Origin: an uncultured Senegalimassilia sp.
Lineage (GTDB): Bacteria > Actinomycetota > Coriobacteriia > Coriobacteriales > Eggerthellaceae
NCBI RefSeq assembly: GCF_934636665.1
Contig: NZ_CAKUAT010000005.1
Span: forward strand, 62,001-126,000
Direction: 5' to 3'
DNA length: 64,000 nt
Shown: positions 25,299-32,809 of the stretch, one piece after another
How positions within the stretch are numbered: the first letter of the stretch is position 1
Layout: the number at the start of each line of letters is the position of its first letter
The notes under the pieces: model-generated
What the model was told of the DNA's origin: nothing
The model's database searches: none
What the model saw: only the letters and a program-made list of their open reading frames with translations
Translations under genes and position numbers: made by a program

Positions 25299-25940
25299 CT
25301 ACAGCGGCTTTTTCTGAGCCAAACCGGTTCGGCGGGGAAGCTTAAGCTTCGGCTTGGCAACCTTCTCATAGCACAAGATCCGGCGGGAGTAATCATCAAG
25401 CTCATAGGTCTGATCGTCGACCAGTTCCATACCAACCTGCTTGCCAACAACGCGAGCATGATCAAGCTCGTCTTGCTCGACAAGGGCCTTGAAGCAGATA
25501 AGGCGCCCGCCCATCTTCAACAGCGGCGAGGAAAGCTCAAGCAGAATGGACAGCTTCGAGAGCGCTCGAGCGCTGATTGCCGCGAATTGCCCAGCCTGCT
25601 CGCGCCCAAGGTCCTCGATGCGGCCAGCGTATGTGGAAACATTTGCAAGACCAAGTTCTTCGATGAAACCGTCAAGGATCTGAACCTTTTTCTGAACGGA
25701 ATCAACGAGCAACGTAGGCCTGCCGGTTTCAATGGCAAGCGGAATGCCAGGGTAACCAGCACCCGTTCCGATATCAGCATAGCGGCCTTCGGGACAGGCA
25801 TTCAGAGCATCAAGGCCGAGCAGGGAATCCTGCACATGAAGCACCATGCCATCCTCCCAGGAAGAGATGCGCGTGATGTTCGTGGTCTTGTTGGCTTCGA
25901 TAACCAACTCCAAATGTCGCTTGAGCAAGTCCTCGTGCAT
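25299..25940 (-). CDS. rsmG: 16S rRNA (guanine-N7) methyltransferase RsmG
   Basis: A 213-residue SAM-dependent methyltransferase that modifies G527 of 16S rRNA. Motif I is YADIGTGAGYPGIPLAI, preceded by NKTTNITRI and HVQDSLLGLD. SARALSKLSILLEL and KMGGRLICFK follow. ATG 25940 follows AAGGA; an earlier ATG at 26000 would add 20 residues that run through the parS site (VSRET). The N-terminus from 25940 is short compared with E. coli RsmG, so the longer form is a real alternative. It lies between khpB and parA, the classic origin order. Confidence 0.92.
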   Translation of the reverse strand: MHEDLLKRHLELVIEANKTTNITRISSWEDGMVLHVQDSLLGLDALNACPEGRYADIGTGAGYPGIPLAIETGRPTLLVDSVQKKVQILDGFIEELGLANVSTYAGRIEDLGREQAGQFAAISARALSKLSILLELSSPLLKMGGRLICFKALVEQDELDHARVVGKQVGMELVDDQTYELDDYSRRILCYEKVAKPKLKLPRRTGLAQKKPL

Positions 25941-25961
25941 GAACCGTTCCTTCTGTCCTGT

Positions 25962-25977
25962 TGTTTCACGTGAAACA
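25962..25977. other. parS: parS site
   Basis: Exact TGTTTCACGTGAAACA just upstream of the preferred rsmG start. Confidence 0.93.
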
Positions 25978-26029
25978 TACTTTAGCCCTTCGTGCAGCAT
26001 ATTGGGCGCCAAGCATGTGAACCCCTTGA

Positions 26030-26063
26030 AAAACAAAGAGGCCGCATCCGAAGATGCGACCTC
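26030..26063 (-). terminator. Terminator of the rpmH-khpB operon
   Basis: On the minus strand, GAGGTCGCATC-TTCG-GATGCGGCCTC is followed by TTTGTTTTT. It lies 46 bp past the khpB stop and just before rsmG. Confidence 0.88.
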
Positions 26064-26108
26064 ATACAGTCTTGCGATATCAACCAGAAGCTAAACGGAA
26101 GCAACCGC

Positions 26109-26648
26109 TTAGAGCGGAACAACGACAACGTGGCGAGCAGAACCCTCACCCTCAGACGCCGTCTCAACACGCTCATCGTCGCGGAGGGCGATGTGCACGA
26201 TGCGACGCTCGTACGGAGTCATAGGGCGAAGCTTCACACTGCGATGCTGCTTGGCAGCCTTTGCGGCAGCGTTACGAGCGATGGATTCAAGCTTCTCGCG
26301 TTGACGGTTCTTGTAACCCTCAACGTCCACGATAACGGGGTAGCGGAAGCCCATGGTGCGAACAGTGATGGCGGACACCAGGAACTGCAACGCATCAAGG
26401 GTCTTGCCATGACGGCCAATGAGAACAGCCAGGTCGTCACCGGTGATGTCGAGGATAAGCTCGCCTTCATCGCCTTCGTACTCGTCGATGGTGACCTCAC
26501 CGACGTCGAAGTGCTTCAGAATGTCCTGGATGGTTGCGATAGCGGTATCCGCGATGCGATCAAGATCCTCGTCGCTGATGCCGCCTTGTTCGACCTGGGC
26601 GTCTTGAGCCTCTTCTGCGGTCAATTCCACGTTCTCTTCTTCTGCCAT
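26109..26648 (-). CDS. khpB: RNA-binding protein KhpB (Jag)
   Basis: A 179-residue Jag/KhpB protein with a KH domain (GDDLAVLIGRHGKTLDALQFLV) followed by an R3H domain (YERRIVHIALRDDERVETAS-type C-terminus). An acidic N-terminal 40 residues replaces the usual Jag-N domain. It is known to bind RNA, and in Gram-positives it works with KhpA in cell-division and envelope control. ATG 26648 follows AAGGAG. It lies downstream of yidC, as in most Gram-positives. A parS-centred palindrome sits between the two genes. Confidence 0.94.
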   Translation of the reverse strand: MAEEENVELTAEEAQDAQVEQGGISDEDLDRIADTAIATIQDILKHFDVGEVTIDEYEGDEGELILDITGDDLAVLIGRHGKTLDALQFLVSAITVRTMGFRYPVIVDVEGYKNRQREKLESIARNAAAKAAKQHRSVKLRPMTPYERRIVHIALRDDERVETASEGEGSARHVVVVPL

Positions 26649-26684
26649 TTGCAGCTCCTTAGAACTAAAAACCACAGTGCGCGG

Positions 26685-26700
26685 TGTTTCACGTGAAACA
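26685..26700. other. parS: parS site in an extended palindrome
   Basis: Exact TGTTTCACGTGAAACA, centred in a perfect 32-bp inverted repeat (26677-26708, flanks GTGCGCGG / CCGCGCAC) between yidC and khpB. Confidence 0.93.
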
Positions 26701-26724
26701 CCGCGCACCATTACGCAAAATCGA

Positions 26725-27516
26725 TTAAGCGTGCTTTTTGGAGGTGTCCTTCTTCTTCGGACGCGGCTTCTTAGCCTTGCGGGTGACGTCGACCTCAATC
26801 GGCTTCACCTCGATGGTCTCCTCCTTCTCCGCATCGCGCTTCTTCATGAGACGCATGGAGATCTGCTGCTGGCACACGCCGATGATGGAGGAAACGCCCC
26901 AGAACAGAAGAACGCCGGCAGGGGAGCTCCAGCTGATCCACAGCATGAACAAGCTCATGACGCCAGCCATGATCATGGTCTGGTTGCGCTGCGGGTTATC
27001 CTTCTGACCCATCTGCATCAGGATCATGGGCAGGAACGTAGCGCCTGCGAACACGATCATGAGAATAAGGTACGGGAGGAACGTGCCGAAACCACCGGCA
27101 ACCGCACCGGACGGCGTCATAACCAGGTTGGGAACCAGGTTGAAGAACTGGTAGCCCTCATCGGAACCCAGATAGTTGGGCATCTCACGCAGCACCTGGA
27201 ACAGAGCGATGAAGATAGGCATCTGAAGGAGCATGGGGAGGCAGCCCGCCAAGGGGTTGAACTTGGCATCAGCGTAAAGCTTCTGCATTTCCTCCTGCAT
27301 ACGCTGCGGGTCGTTGGCGTACTTCGTCTGAATCTCCTGCATCAGAGGCTGAACCTTCTGCATCTGATACGAAGACTTCGTCTGCTTATGCATCAACGGG
27401 GAGATAAGCACACGGAAGATGATGGTCACGATGATGATGGCCAAGCCCCAGTCTTGGCAGAAGCTGAAGAAGAATTGGATGATGTCGAATATCCAGTTCT
27501 TGAATACTTCCCACAT
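26725..27516 (-). CDS. yidC: Membrane protein insertase YidC
   Basis: A 263-residue YidC/Oxa1 insertase. The first TM (LAIIIVTIIFRVLISPL) carries the conserved Arg. A cytoplasmic hairpin (QPLMQEIQTKYANDPQRMQEEMQKLY) and the NPLAGCLPMLLQMPIFIALFQVL segment follow. Later TMs include PYLILMIVFAGATFLPMIL and VLLFWGVSSIIGV. The C-terminal tail is strongly basic and ends KKKDTSKKHA, fitting ribosome contact. No lipobox is seen, unlike many Gram-positive YidCs. It belongs to the rpmH-rnpA-yidD-yidC-khpB operon. Confidence 0.95.
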   Translation of the reverse strand: MWEVFKNWIFDIIQFFFSFCQDWGLAIIIVTIIFRVLISPLMHKQTKSSYQMQKVQPLMQEIQTKYANDPQRMQEEMQKLYADAKFNPLAGCLPMLLQMPIFIALFQVLREMPNYLGSDEGYQFFNLVPNLVMTPSGAVAGGFGTFLPYLILMIVFAGATFLPMILMQMGQKDNPQRNQTMIMAGVMSLFMLWISWSSPAGVLLFWGVSSIIGVCQQQISMRLMKKRDAEKEETIEVKPIEVDVTRKAKKPRPKKKDTSKKHA

Positions 27517-27570
27517 ACTATGGTTTTCCTTCCTTTAACCGACAAAAAGCCGCCGGCTTAAGCCCCTCCC

Positions 27571-27804
27571 TTATGGGACGGGATCGTAGCCGTGCGGCCC
27601 TCCAGGTCGACACCGTAGAATACGTTTTACCGTCAGCCTTAAGCCCTTTGCGAAACCGTAACGTTGAAACGCGATGAGCCCGTATTCCGAGCACGTCGGG
27701 GTAAAACGGCAGCACGACGGGAACATAGGCGAGATAGCCGCCCTATAAAAGGTAATGAGAAACATAGCCACCTTGCACGGTATGCTTCCGAAACCTTTCT
27801 TCAT
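27571..27804 (-). CDS. yidD: Membrane protein insertion efficiency factor YidD
   Basis: A 77-residue YidD/Hcf family protein with the family core FYRAAISPMFPSCCRFTPTCSEYGLIAFQRYG and a C-terminal RCRPGGPHGYDPVP. It is an amphipathic, membrane-associated small protein that helps YidC-dependent insertion. It starts 12 bp after the rnpA stop and precedes yidC by 54 bp, the usual operon position. Confidence 0.95.
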   Translation of the reverse strand: MKKGFGSIPCKVAMFLITFYRAAISPMFPSCCRFTPTCSEYGLIAFQRYGFAKGLRLTVKRILRCRPGGPHGYDPVP

Positions 27805-27816
27805 TCCAATCAGACC

Positions 27817-28143
27817 CTACCGAATTCCAGCGCGTTTCAGCGCTTCGTCGCATGTTTCGAGCACTTTACTATACTTAGCGCGGCAAATACCCGACTTCGC
27901 GAGAAATATCACATCGAGATTCGGGAATGGGCCGCCCAGCTCACGGCAAATAGCTCTCATTCGACGTTTTGCGCTGTTACGCCAAACAGCGTTACCGGAT
28001 TTTTTTCCTGCAATAAAAGCAACACGACCGTAAAGGCCGTGCTGCTTCGCTGGTAACACTATGAGCGTAAGGTACGGTGTACGCAGGCGCTTTCCGCTAG
28101 AGAACAGATCGGAGATGTCCGCTTTGGACTTGATAGTCTCCAA
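27817..28143 (-). CDS. rnpA: Ribonuclease P protein component
   Basis: A 108-residue RnpA, the protein subunit of RNase P that helps mature tRNA 5' ends. The conserved RNR motif appears as KKSGNAVWRNSAKRRMRAICRE, with N-terminal DISDLFSSGKR and the C-terminal LDVIFLAKSG strand. The best start is TTG 28143, with only a weak AGAG upstream. It follows rpmH by 11 bp. Confidence 0.95.
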   Translation of the reverse strand: METIKSKADISDLFSSGKRLRTPYLTLIVLPAKQHGLYGRVAFIAGKKSGNAVWRNSAKRRMRAICRELGGPFPNLDVIFLAKSGICRAKYSKVLETCDEALKRAGIR

Positions 28144-28154
28144 TCGAATACTCT

Positions 28155-28289
28155 TTACACGCAGAGACGCTTACGACCCTTAGCACGGCGAGCAGCCAGA
28201 ACCTTGCGGCCGCCCTTGGTTGCCATGCGGGCACGGAAGCCGTGGCACTTGGCACGCTTACGAGTGTTAGGTTGATAGGTGCGCTTCAT
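28155..28289 (-). CDS. rpmH: 50S ribosomal protein L34
   Basis: A 44-residue bL34 beginning MKRTYQPNTRKRAKCHGF and ending KGRKRLCV, with the invariant FRARMATKGGR in the middle. The usual length is 44-46. It is the first gene of the minus-strand operon and marks the left border of the origin. Start ATG 28289. Confidence 0.96.
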   Translation of the reverse strand: MKRTYQPNTRKRAKCHGFRARMATKGGRKVLAARRAKGRKRLCV

Positions 28290-28427
28290 ATCGTTTCCCT
28301 TTCATGGTTTAGAGCAACTTGTTGAGTATAACCGGAACAACACGGCTGTCAAAAGGTTTTTACCTATATATGCCAGCCGATGCACAAGATACCCACATTA
28401 TGAAAGCCCACCTGCGAAAACACAAAG

Positions 28428-28436
28428 TTTTCCACA
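28428..28436 (+). promoter_or_regulatory. DnaA box TTTTCCACA
   Basis: Exact match, plus orientation, in the origin region. Confidence 0.65.
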
Positions 28437-28904
28437 ACATTGCCAGTGCACTGGAAAACGTCGCTTTCAACAATTCGTAGGGGGATTGAAACCATAGGTC
28501 GCAACATCTAGTGGAGATAACGAAGATGTCTTTCCAGCATCCCGAATGCACCGGCACGAGAAAAACAAACGGGAATATCCTCAGCACCGATTGGAGATAT
28601 CGATCCCCGCACCCAGCGGAAGCGTTTCCGGCAACCTAGGGGAGATCACACGCGAAGCGATCTCAATCCGCTTTCGGCACTGAGGGAAAACTATGCGCGA
28701 AGAGCGCCCGCAAGTGCCTCGGCAACGCCATATCCAAATGGCAGAAGGGCGGAAGTGGAAAACCAGATTGAGCAGCGAAACGAAATCCAACAAGAACGAA
28801 CCTTCATAACCGATCCCTGCCGCTGAAAAGAAGGAAATGCGTCCCGAAACTCGCAACCAACGGCTGAAAAAACGAACTTCTCCCCAGCAGCCGATTCCAA
28901 CGAT

Positions 28905-28913
28905 TGTGGAAAA
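28905..28913 (-). promoter_or_regulatory. DnaA box TTTTCCACA
   Basis: Exact match in minus orientation (reads TGTGGAAAA on the plus strand), 41 bp from the next box. Confidence 0.65.
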
Positions 28914-28945
28914 CGTTGAAAACTTGGAATTCATTCGAAAGACGA

Positions 28946-28954
28946 TGTGGAAAA
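28946..28954 (-). promoter_or_regulatory. DnaA box TTTTCCACA
   Basis: Exact match in minus orientation. With the preceding box it forms a directly repeated pair 41 bp apart. Confidence 0.65.
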
Positions 28955-29341
28955 ACACCGAATAGCACAATCTCAAAGCGCTTAAAGGCTCCGATAAAAC
29001 AAACGCTGGACCAGGCATTTAAGCAGTTGCATAGTTTTCAACACGCCCCTGAACAGGTATTTTGCCGTTCTCTACAGCGTAACCGCGTTGCTTTTCGAGA
29101 GAATGCACAATTGACCTGGGACTTTCCGACTCTTCCGCCAAACCCCTGCCTTCGGTCGAGAAAATGCCGCGAAAACACCTTGGAACGACCTGGAATTTCA
29201 ACAATGTCGAAAACCTTTACACCTCTGTTTTTCACACTTATTCGAGTTTTCATTCCAGTTTTCAACAATCTTTGAATAGAAAGTGGAAAACAGAGGAAAC
29301 AATGAGTTCATCGTTGTGAAAAACTTTCAGTCAATAGTGAA

Positions 29342-29350
29342 TTTTCCACA
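29342..29350 (+). promoter_or_regulatory. DnaA box TTTTCCACA
   Basis: Exact match, plus orientation, 128 bp before the ATPase-winged-helix gene. Confidence 0.65.
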
Positions 29351-29477
29351 TTCGATTCCAGAATTTGCCCAGTTGAATGGAATTCAACAGGAAAAGAGGG
29401 TACACTTTTCAAGGATTTTTCCCGAAAATGTGTAAAACTTTGGAAAACAGCGAACGTGGAAAGCGGTAAAAGCGCAG

Positions 29478-30590
29478 ATGAGCGAGCAAGAACAGCATCA
29501 GGAATCTCCTGAAAACAACGATGATGAGGGCTTCGACTTCACTCACGTGAATTCGGTTGCGCGCATCGCCCTATACGACAACTTGCTAAGCGCGCCGCGC
29601 GTCACCGAAATCCAGCCCGCTCCCACCGGCGAGTTCATCGAAAGCCTGGCAACGAACGTATACCAGCAATCGCAGGCAGCGGGCGGCACCATTCCCTATA
29701 CGGTTATCCGCGAGGTTTCGGAAAACTTCATACACGCACGATTCCAGGAAGCAACGGTGTCCATCCTCGATCACGGCTGCACCATCCGCTTCGCGGACCA
29801 AGGGCCGGGCATCGCCTGCAAAGACCGCGCGCAACTGCCCGGATTCACCTCTGCCATCGAGCCCATGAAAAGCTACATCCGCGGCGTAGGATCGGGTCTT
29901 CCCATCGTGAAGGAATACCTCGACTTCACCCACGGCACCATCAGCATCGAGGACAACCTCGGCACCGGATCGGTGGTCACCATCAGCGCCAACGGCAGCA
30001 ATCCCCAGCTTCCCAAAGAGCTGGAGATCGACCATGTCGAGGAGGACGAGGACGCAGAGCATCCCGAACCCATGGCGCCGCGCTATCGAATCGCCGAGGA
30101 AGACCACGAACCCGCATACAACGCCCAGCCCGCATACGCTCAGCCCTCGGCCCAATACGCACCGGGGTTTGCGGCCCAGCCGCCTATGCAGGCATACCAG
30201 CAGACTCCGCAGATGGCATACGCAGCCCCTCAGCAATTCGCACAGCCCGGATACCCGACGCCTGCCCAGCAGGGCTACATGCAGGCGCCCGTCCAGCAAC
30301 CGATGGGCTACCCCTATGGCCAGCAAATGCAGCAGCAACCGCAGATCCAGCCCGCGGCGGTGGATGCGCAGCCGATCATCGCGTCCCTGTCCCAGCGCGA
30401 GAAGGACTTCCTCGTCATCTACCTGAAAGAAGGGGTGCTGGGCGTATCGGACGTGGTCAAACTGACCGGAGCGGCGCAATCGAGCGTGCACAACACGCTG
30501 AAAAAGCTGGAAGGTATCGGCCTTTTGAAAATGTCCGGCAAAAAGCGCATGCTCACGAACTTGGGCGTCCAGGTTGCGCAGCTGCTGTAG
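29478..30590 (+). CDS. GHKL ATPase-winged helix protein at the origin
   Basis: A 370-residue protein. Residues 55-172 form a GHKL (Bergerat) ATP-binding domain: N box REVSENFIHARF (E79, N83), G1 box FADQGPGI (107-111), G2 box GVGSGLPIVKEY (136-147) and G3 box GTGS (162-165). No His-phosphotransfer helix precedes it, so it is not a classical histidine kinase. It most resembles SpoIIAB/RsbW-type ATPases. An acidic stretch and a Gln/Pro/Tyr/Ala-rich linker (about 175-300) lead to a MarR-like winged helix (LSQREKDFLVIYLKEG, SVHNTLKKLEGIGLL; 303-370). The start has only a weak ribosome-binding site. It lies between the DnaA-box region and dnaA, 81 bp upstream of it. A role in dnaA or origin control is inferred from position. 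Confidence 0.85.
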   Translation: MSEQEQHQESPENNDDEGFDFTHVNSVARIALYDNLLSAPRVTEIQPAPTGEFIESLATNVYQQSQAAGGTIPYTVIREVSENFIHARFQEATVSILDHGCTIRFADQGPGIACKDRAQLPGFTSAIEPMKSYIRGVGSGLPIVKEYLDFTHGTISIEDNLGTGSVVTISANGSNPQLPKELEIDHVEEDEDAEHPEPMAPRYRIAEEDHEPAYNAQPAYAQPSAQYAPGFAAQPPMQAYQQTPQMAYAAPQQFAQPGYPTPAQQGYMQAPVQQPMGYPYGQQMQQQPQIQPAAVDAQPIIASLSQREKDFLVIYLKEGVLGVSDVVKLTGAAQSSVHNTLKKLEGIGLLKMSGKKRMLTNLGVQVAQLL

Positions 30591-30671
30591 AACACGGCGG
30601 CAATCAGTTTTCAACGAATCGAAACCGCGCAAGGCGAACACGCCTGAACGCGTATGACCGAAGGCCTGCTT

Positions 30672-32444
30672 ATGAACACGGAAGAAATCAATCAGCTATG
30701 GGCGGAGGTATGCAGCCGCGTCAAAAGCTATGAGGGGATCATAGGTCCCCAGGTAGATGCGCTGTTCAGCCAGCTATTCCCCCAAGCCGCCAGCGACGGG
30801 TTCATGATGCTGACCGCCAATACGGAATTCATCAAGAACTTCATCGAGCGCCATTACATCGACTATATCAAGCGCGCCCTCGAAGAAATCCGCGGGGTGC
30901 CTTTCGACGTGCTCATCGGCATTGACGAATCGCAGGCTCCTGCGGCAGCGCCGGCTACACCCGCTCCGACAGCTGCAGCGCCCAGCCCCGCCGCAGCGCC
31001 GGCTGCACCCGCGACCGCACCGACAGCGCAAGCAGGCATGCCGGCTGCAGCCCCCGCGACCGCGCCGCAACCAGCGATTCAACCGACGGCTTCGGCACCA
31101 GCAGCCCAACCGATAGCCGCACAACAAGCTGCCACCCCCATGGCAACGCTCCCGGCGAGCGAGACGCTAGACGCAGCACCGGTCCAGGCGGCAGCGATAC
31201 CGGCTCAGGCAGCGGCTCGGGTCAACGCCGTCCCGCAGGTGCCGCCGACGCAGACCCCGGTTGCGGCCCCGGCAAGCACACCGGACCAGCAAGCGACCGC
31301 AGCCCCCGTTGCCGCCGCTCCGCAAGAACCCGCCCCGCAGGTCATCCCGGCCGACAGCACCGTGTCCGACCAGCCCACGCCGAACAACTCCGTCACCTCG
31401 ACGCTCACGTTCGAGAATTTCGTCATCGGCGACTCGAACCGCATGGCGTATTCCATGGCCGTCTCCGTTGCCGAAACCCCGGGCAAACCGCATCTAAACC
31501 CGTTGTTCATCTACGGAAGGTCGGGCCTGGGCAAGACGCATCTGCTTCGGGCCATACAGAACTACATCAACAGCAACATGCCCAACCTGCAGGTCGTCTA
31601 CAAAGACTCGAATGAGCTGCTCGAGGACTACATGGACGCATCTGCGGCGCACGACACGGAGAAGTCCAGCTACAAGAACTTCAAGATGTACTACGAGGAA
31701 GCCGACGTCCTCCTTGTCGACGACGTCCAGCAACTGCAGGGCAAGAAGCAGACGCTCGACATCATGTTCCAGATATTCAACAAGCTGACAAGCCAAGGCA
31801 AGCAGGTCGTTCTCTCCGCCGACCGCGCGCCGAAGAACATCGACATCGACGAACGCTACAAAACGCGATTCAACTCCGGCGGCACGTTCGACATCCAGCC
31901 GCCCGAGATCGAGACCAAGCTGAGCATCGTCAAAAGCTTCATCCGCGAATACGAGGACATGGAGCAATCCGGGCCTATCAACATGCCCGAAGACGTACAG
32001 ATATGCATCGCCGAGAGTTCAGGGTCGAACATCCGAGAGTTGAAAAGCGCGGTGACCAACGTCATCGTCAAGATGAAGTGTGGGGAAGGCTCGGACATCA
32101 CCGTGGCCGACGTGCGAAAACTGCTGGAGAACCACTTCTCAGGCGGCCCCAGCAAAAGGCTCACCGCAGACGACATCCTGAAGGTGACGGAGGACTTCTT
32201 CAAGGTCAGCCACACCGACATCGTGGGAAAGAAGAGGACGCGCAACATCGCCCACGCACGCCAAACCGCCATCTACCTGTGCCGACAGCTGCTCGACATC
32301 CCCTACGGGGACATCGGGAAAAAGTTCAACAGGGACCACTCGACCATCATGTATTCGGTAGGCAACATCGAAGCGAAGATGAAGGAGAACCGCGTAGCCC
32401 GTGAGGAGATGGAAGCGCTCAGACAGATCATTCGCGAGCTATAA
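30672..32444 (+). CDS. dnaA: Chromosomal replication initiator DnaA
   Basis: A 590-residue DnaA. Domain I occupies residues 1-88. Domain II (about 89-240) is an unusually long Ala/Pro/Thr/Gln-rich linker. The AAA+ domain has Walker A IYGRSGLGKTHLL (near 280), Walker B VLLVDDVQQLQGK, and sensor KTRFNSGGTFDIQPPEIE. The C-terminal DNA-binding domain carries the DnaA signature FNRDHSTIMYSVGNIE. ATG 30672 (MNTEEINQLW) follows GAAGG at good spacing; an ATG 18 bp upstream is in frame but less well placed. It initiates replication at the flanking boxes. Confidence 0.97.
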   Translation: MNTEEINQLWAEVCSRVKSYEGIIGPQVDALFSQLFPQAASDGFMMLTANTEFIKNFIERHYIDYIKRALEEIRGVPFDVLIGIDESQAPAAAPATPAPTAAAPSPAAAPAAPATAPTAQAGMPAAAPATAPQPAIQPTASAPAAQPIAAQQAATPMATLPASETLDAAPVQAAAIPAQAAARVNAVPQVPPTQTPVAAPASTPDQQATAAPVAAAPQEPAPQVIPADSTVSDQPTPNNSVTSTLTFENFVIGDSNRMAYSMAVSVAETPGKPHLNPLFIYGRSGLGKTHLLRAIQNYINSNMPNLQVVYKDSNELLEDYMDASAAHDTEKSSYKNFKMYYEEADVLLVDDVQQLQGKKQTLDIMFQIFNKLTSQGKQVVLSADRAPKNIDIDERYKTRFNSGGTFDIQPPEIETKLSIVKSFIREYEDMEQSGPINMPEDVQICIAESSGSNIRELKSAVTNVIVKMKCGEGSDITVADVRKLLENHFSGGPSKRLTADDILKVTEDFFKVSHTDIVGKKRTRNIAHARQTAIYLCRQLLDIPYGDIGKKFNRDHSTIMYSVGNIEAKMKENRVAREEMEALRQIIREL

Positions 32445-32470
32445 CGCAACACCATCGAGGGAAAACGCAA

Positions 32471-32486
32471 TGTTTCACGTGAAACA
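32471..32486. other. parS: parS site
   Basis: Exact TGTTTCACGTGAAACA 26 bp after the dnaA stop codon. Confidence 0.93.
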
Positions 32487-32678
32487 ACCAGGTTGACCAG
32501 GCACTTTAAAGGATTCGGGAAAACATGGGGATAAACATCGTAAAACATGGCGAAAACCATCGAACTCAAGAGGAAAGATAATGTAGTCAATAATCGCGGT
32601 GGATGGAAGGAACAGGCAACCCACATTTGAAGTTGAATTACTTTTCAAGAATGACATGGGGTTTTGCGAGTTCTCAAC

Positions 32679-32706
32679 ATTTCCACCGCGCTTATTATTA
32701 CTACTA
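32679..32706 (+). promoter_or_regulatory. DnaA-box-like site, GC clamp and DnaA-trio
   Basis: ATTTCCACC (32679-32687) is followed by CGCGC and then five contiguous triplets TTA TTA TTA CTA CTA (32692-32706). On the opposite strand these read 3'-AAT AAT AAT GAT GAT-5'. This is the layout of the B. subtilis basal unwinding system: DnaA box, GC-rich spacer, DnaA-trio, AT-rich DNA. Confidence 0.65.
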
Positions 32707-32809
32707 TTCAAAAACCTATTATTAAAAGAAAAGCATTGAAGATAAATAACAACGTTGCATGGACCATCTATCATGGAGCAACGCCTTACGTAAAAGGAAA
32801 GAGGAGCCA

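Larger units (their letters stand above)
28290..29477. other. oriC: Origin region, upstream part (noncoding, DnaA boxes)
   Basis: A 1.19-kb stretch without a supportable gene lies between rpmH and the gene before dnaA, and is more AT-rich than its surroundings. It contains exact TTTTCCACA-type DnaA boxes and many near copies (AGTGGAAAA, GTTTTCAACA, TTGTGAAAA), densest at 28900-29460. TTTTCCACA differs from the E. coli consensus TTATCCACA at one position. Position next to rpmH and dnaA and the divergence of gene direction support an origin. Confidence 0.8.
32445..32809. other. oriC: dnaA-dnaN intergenic region, likely origin unwinding site
   Basis: A 365-bp AT-rich gap with a parS site, a DnaA-box-like sequence, a GC clamp, five DnaA-trio repeats and then a poly-A/T-rich stretch (ATTCAAAAACCTATTATTAA). 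No gene is supported. In Bacillus subtilis the unwinding element also lies between dnaA and dnaN. Confidence 0.7.

Noticed and set aside
28581..29018. A 145-codon minus-strand frame in the origin region
   Set aside because: It runs through DnaA boxes, is Ser/Phe/Arg-rich and shows no start signal.
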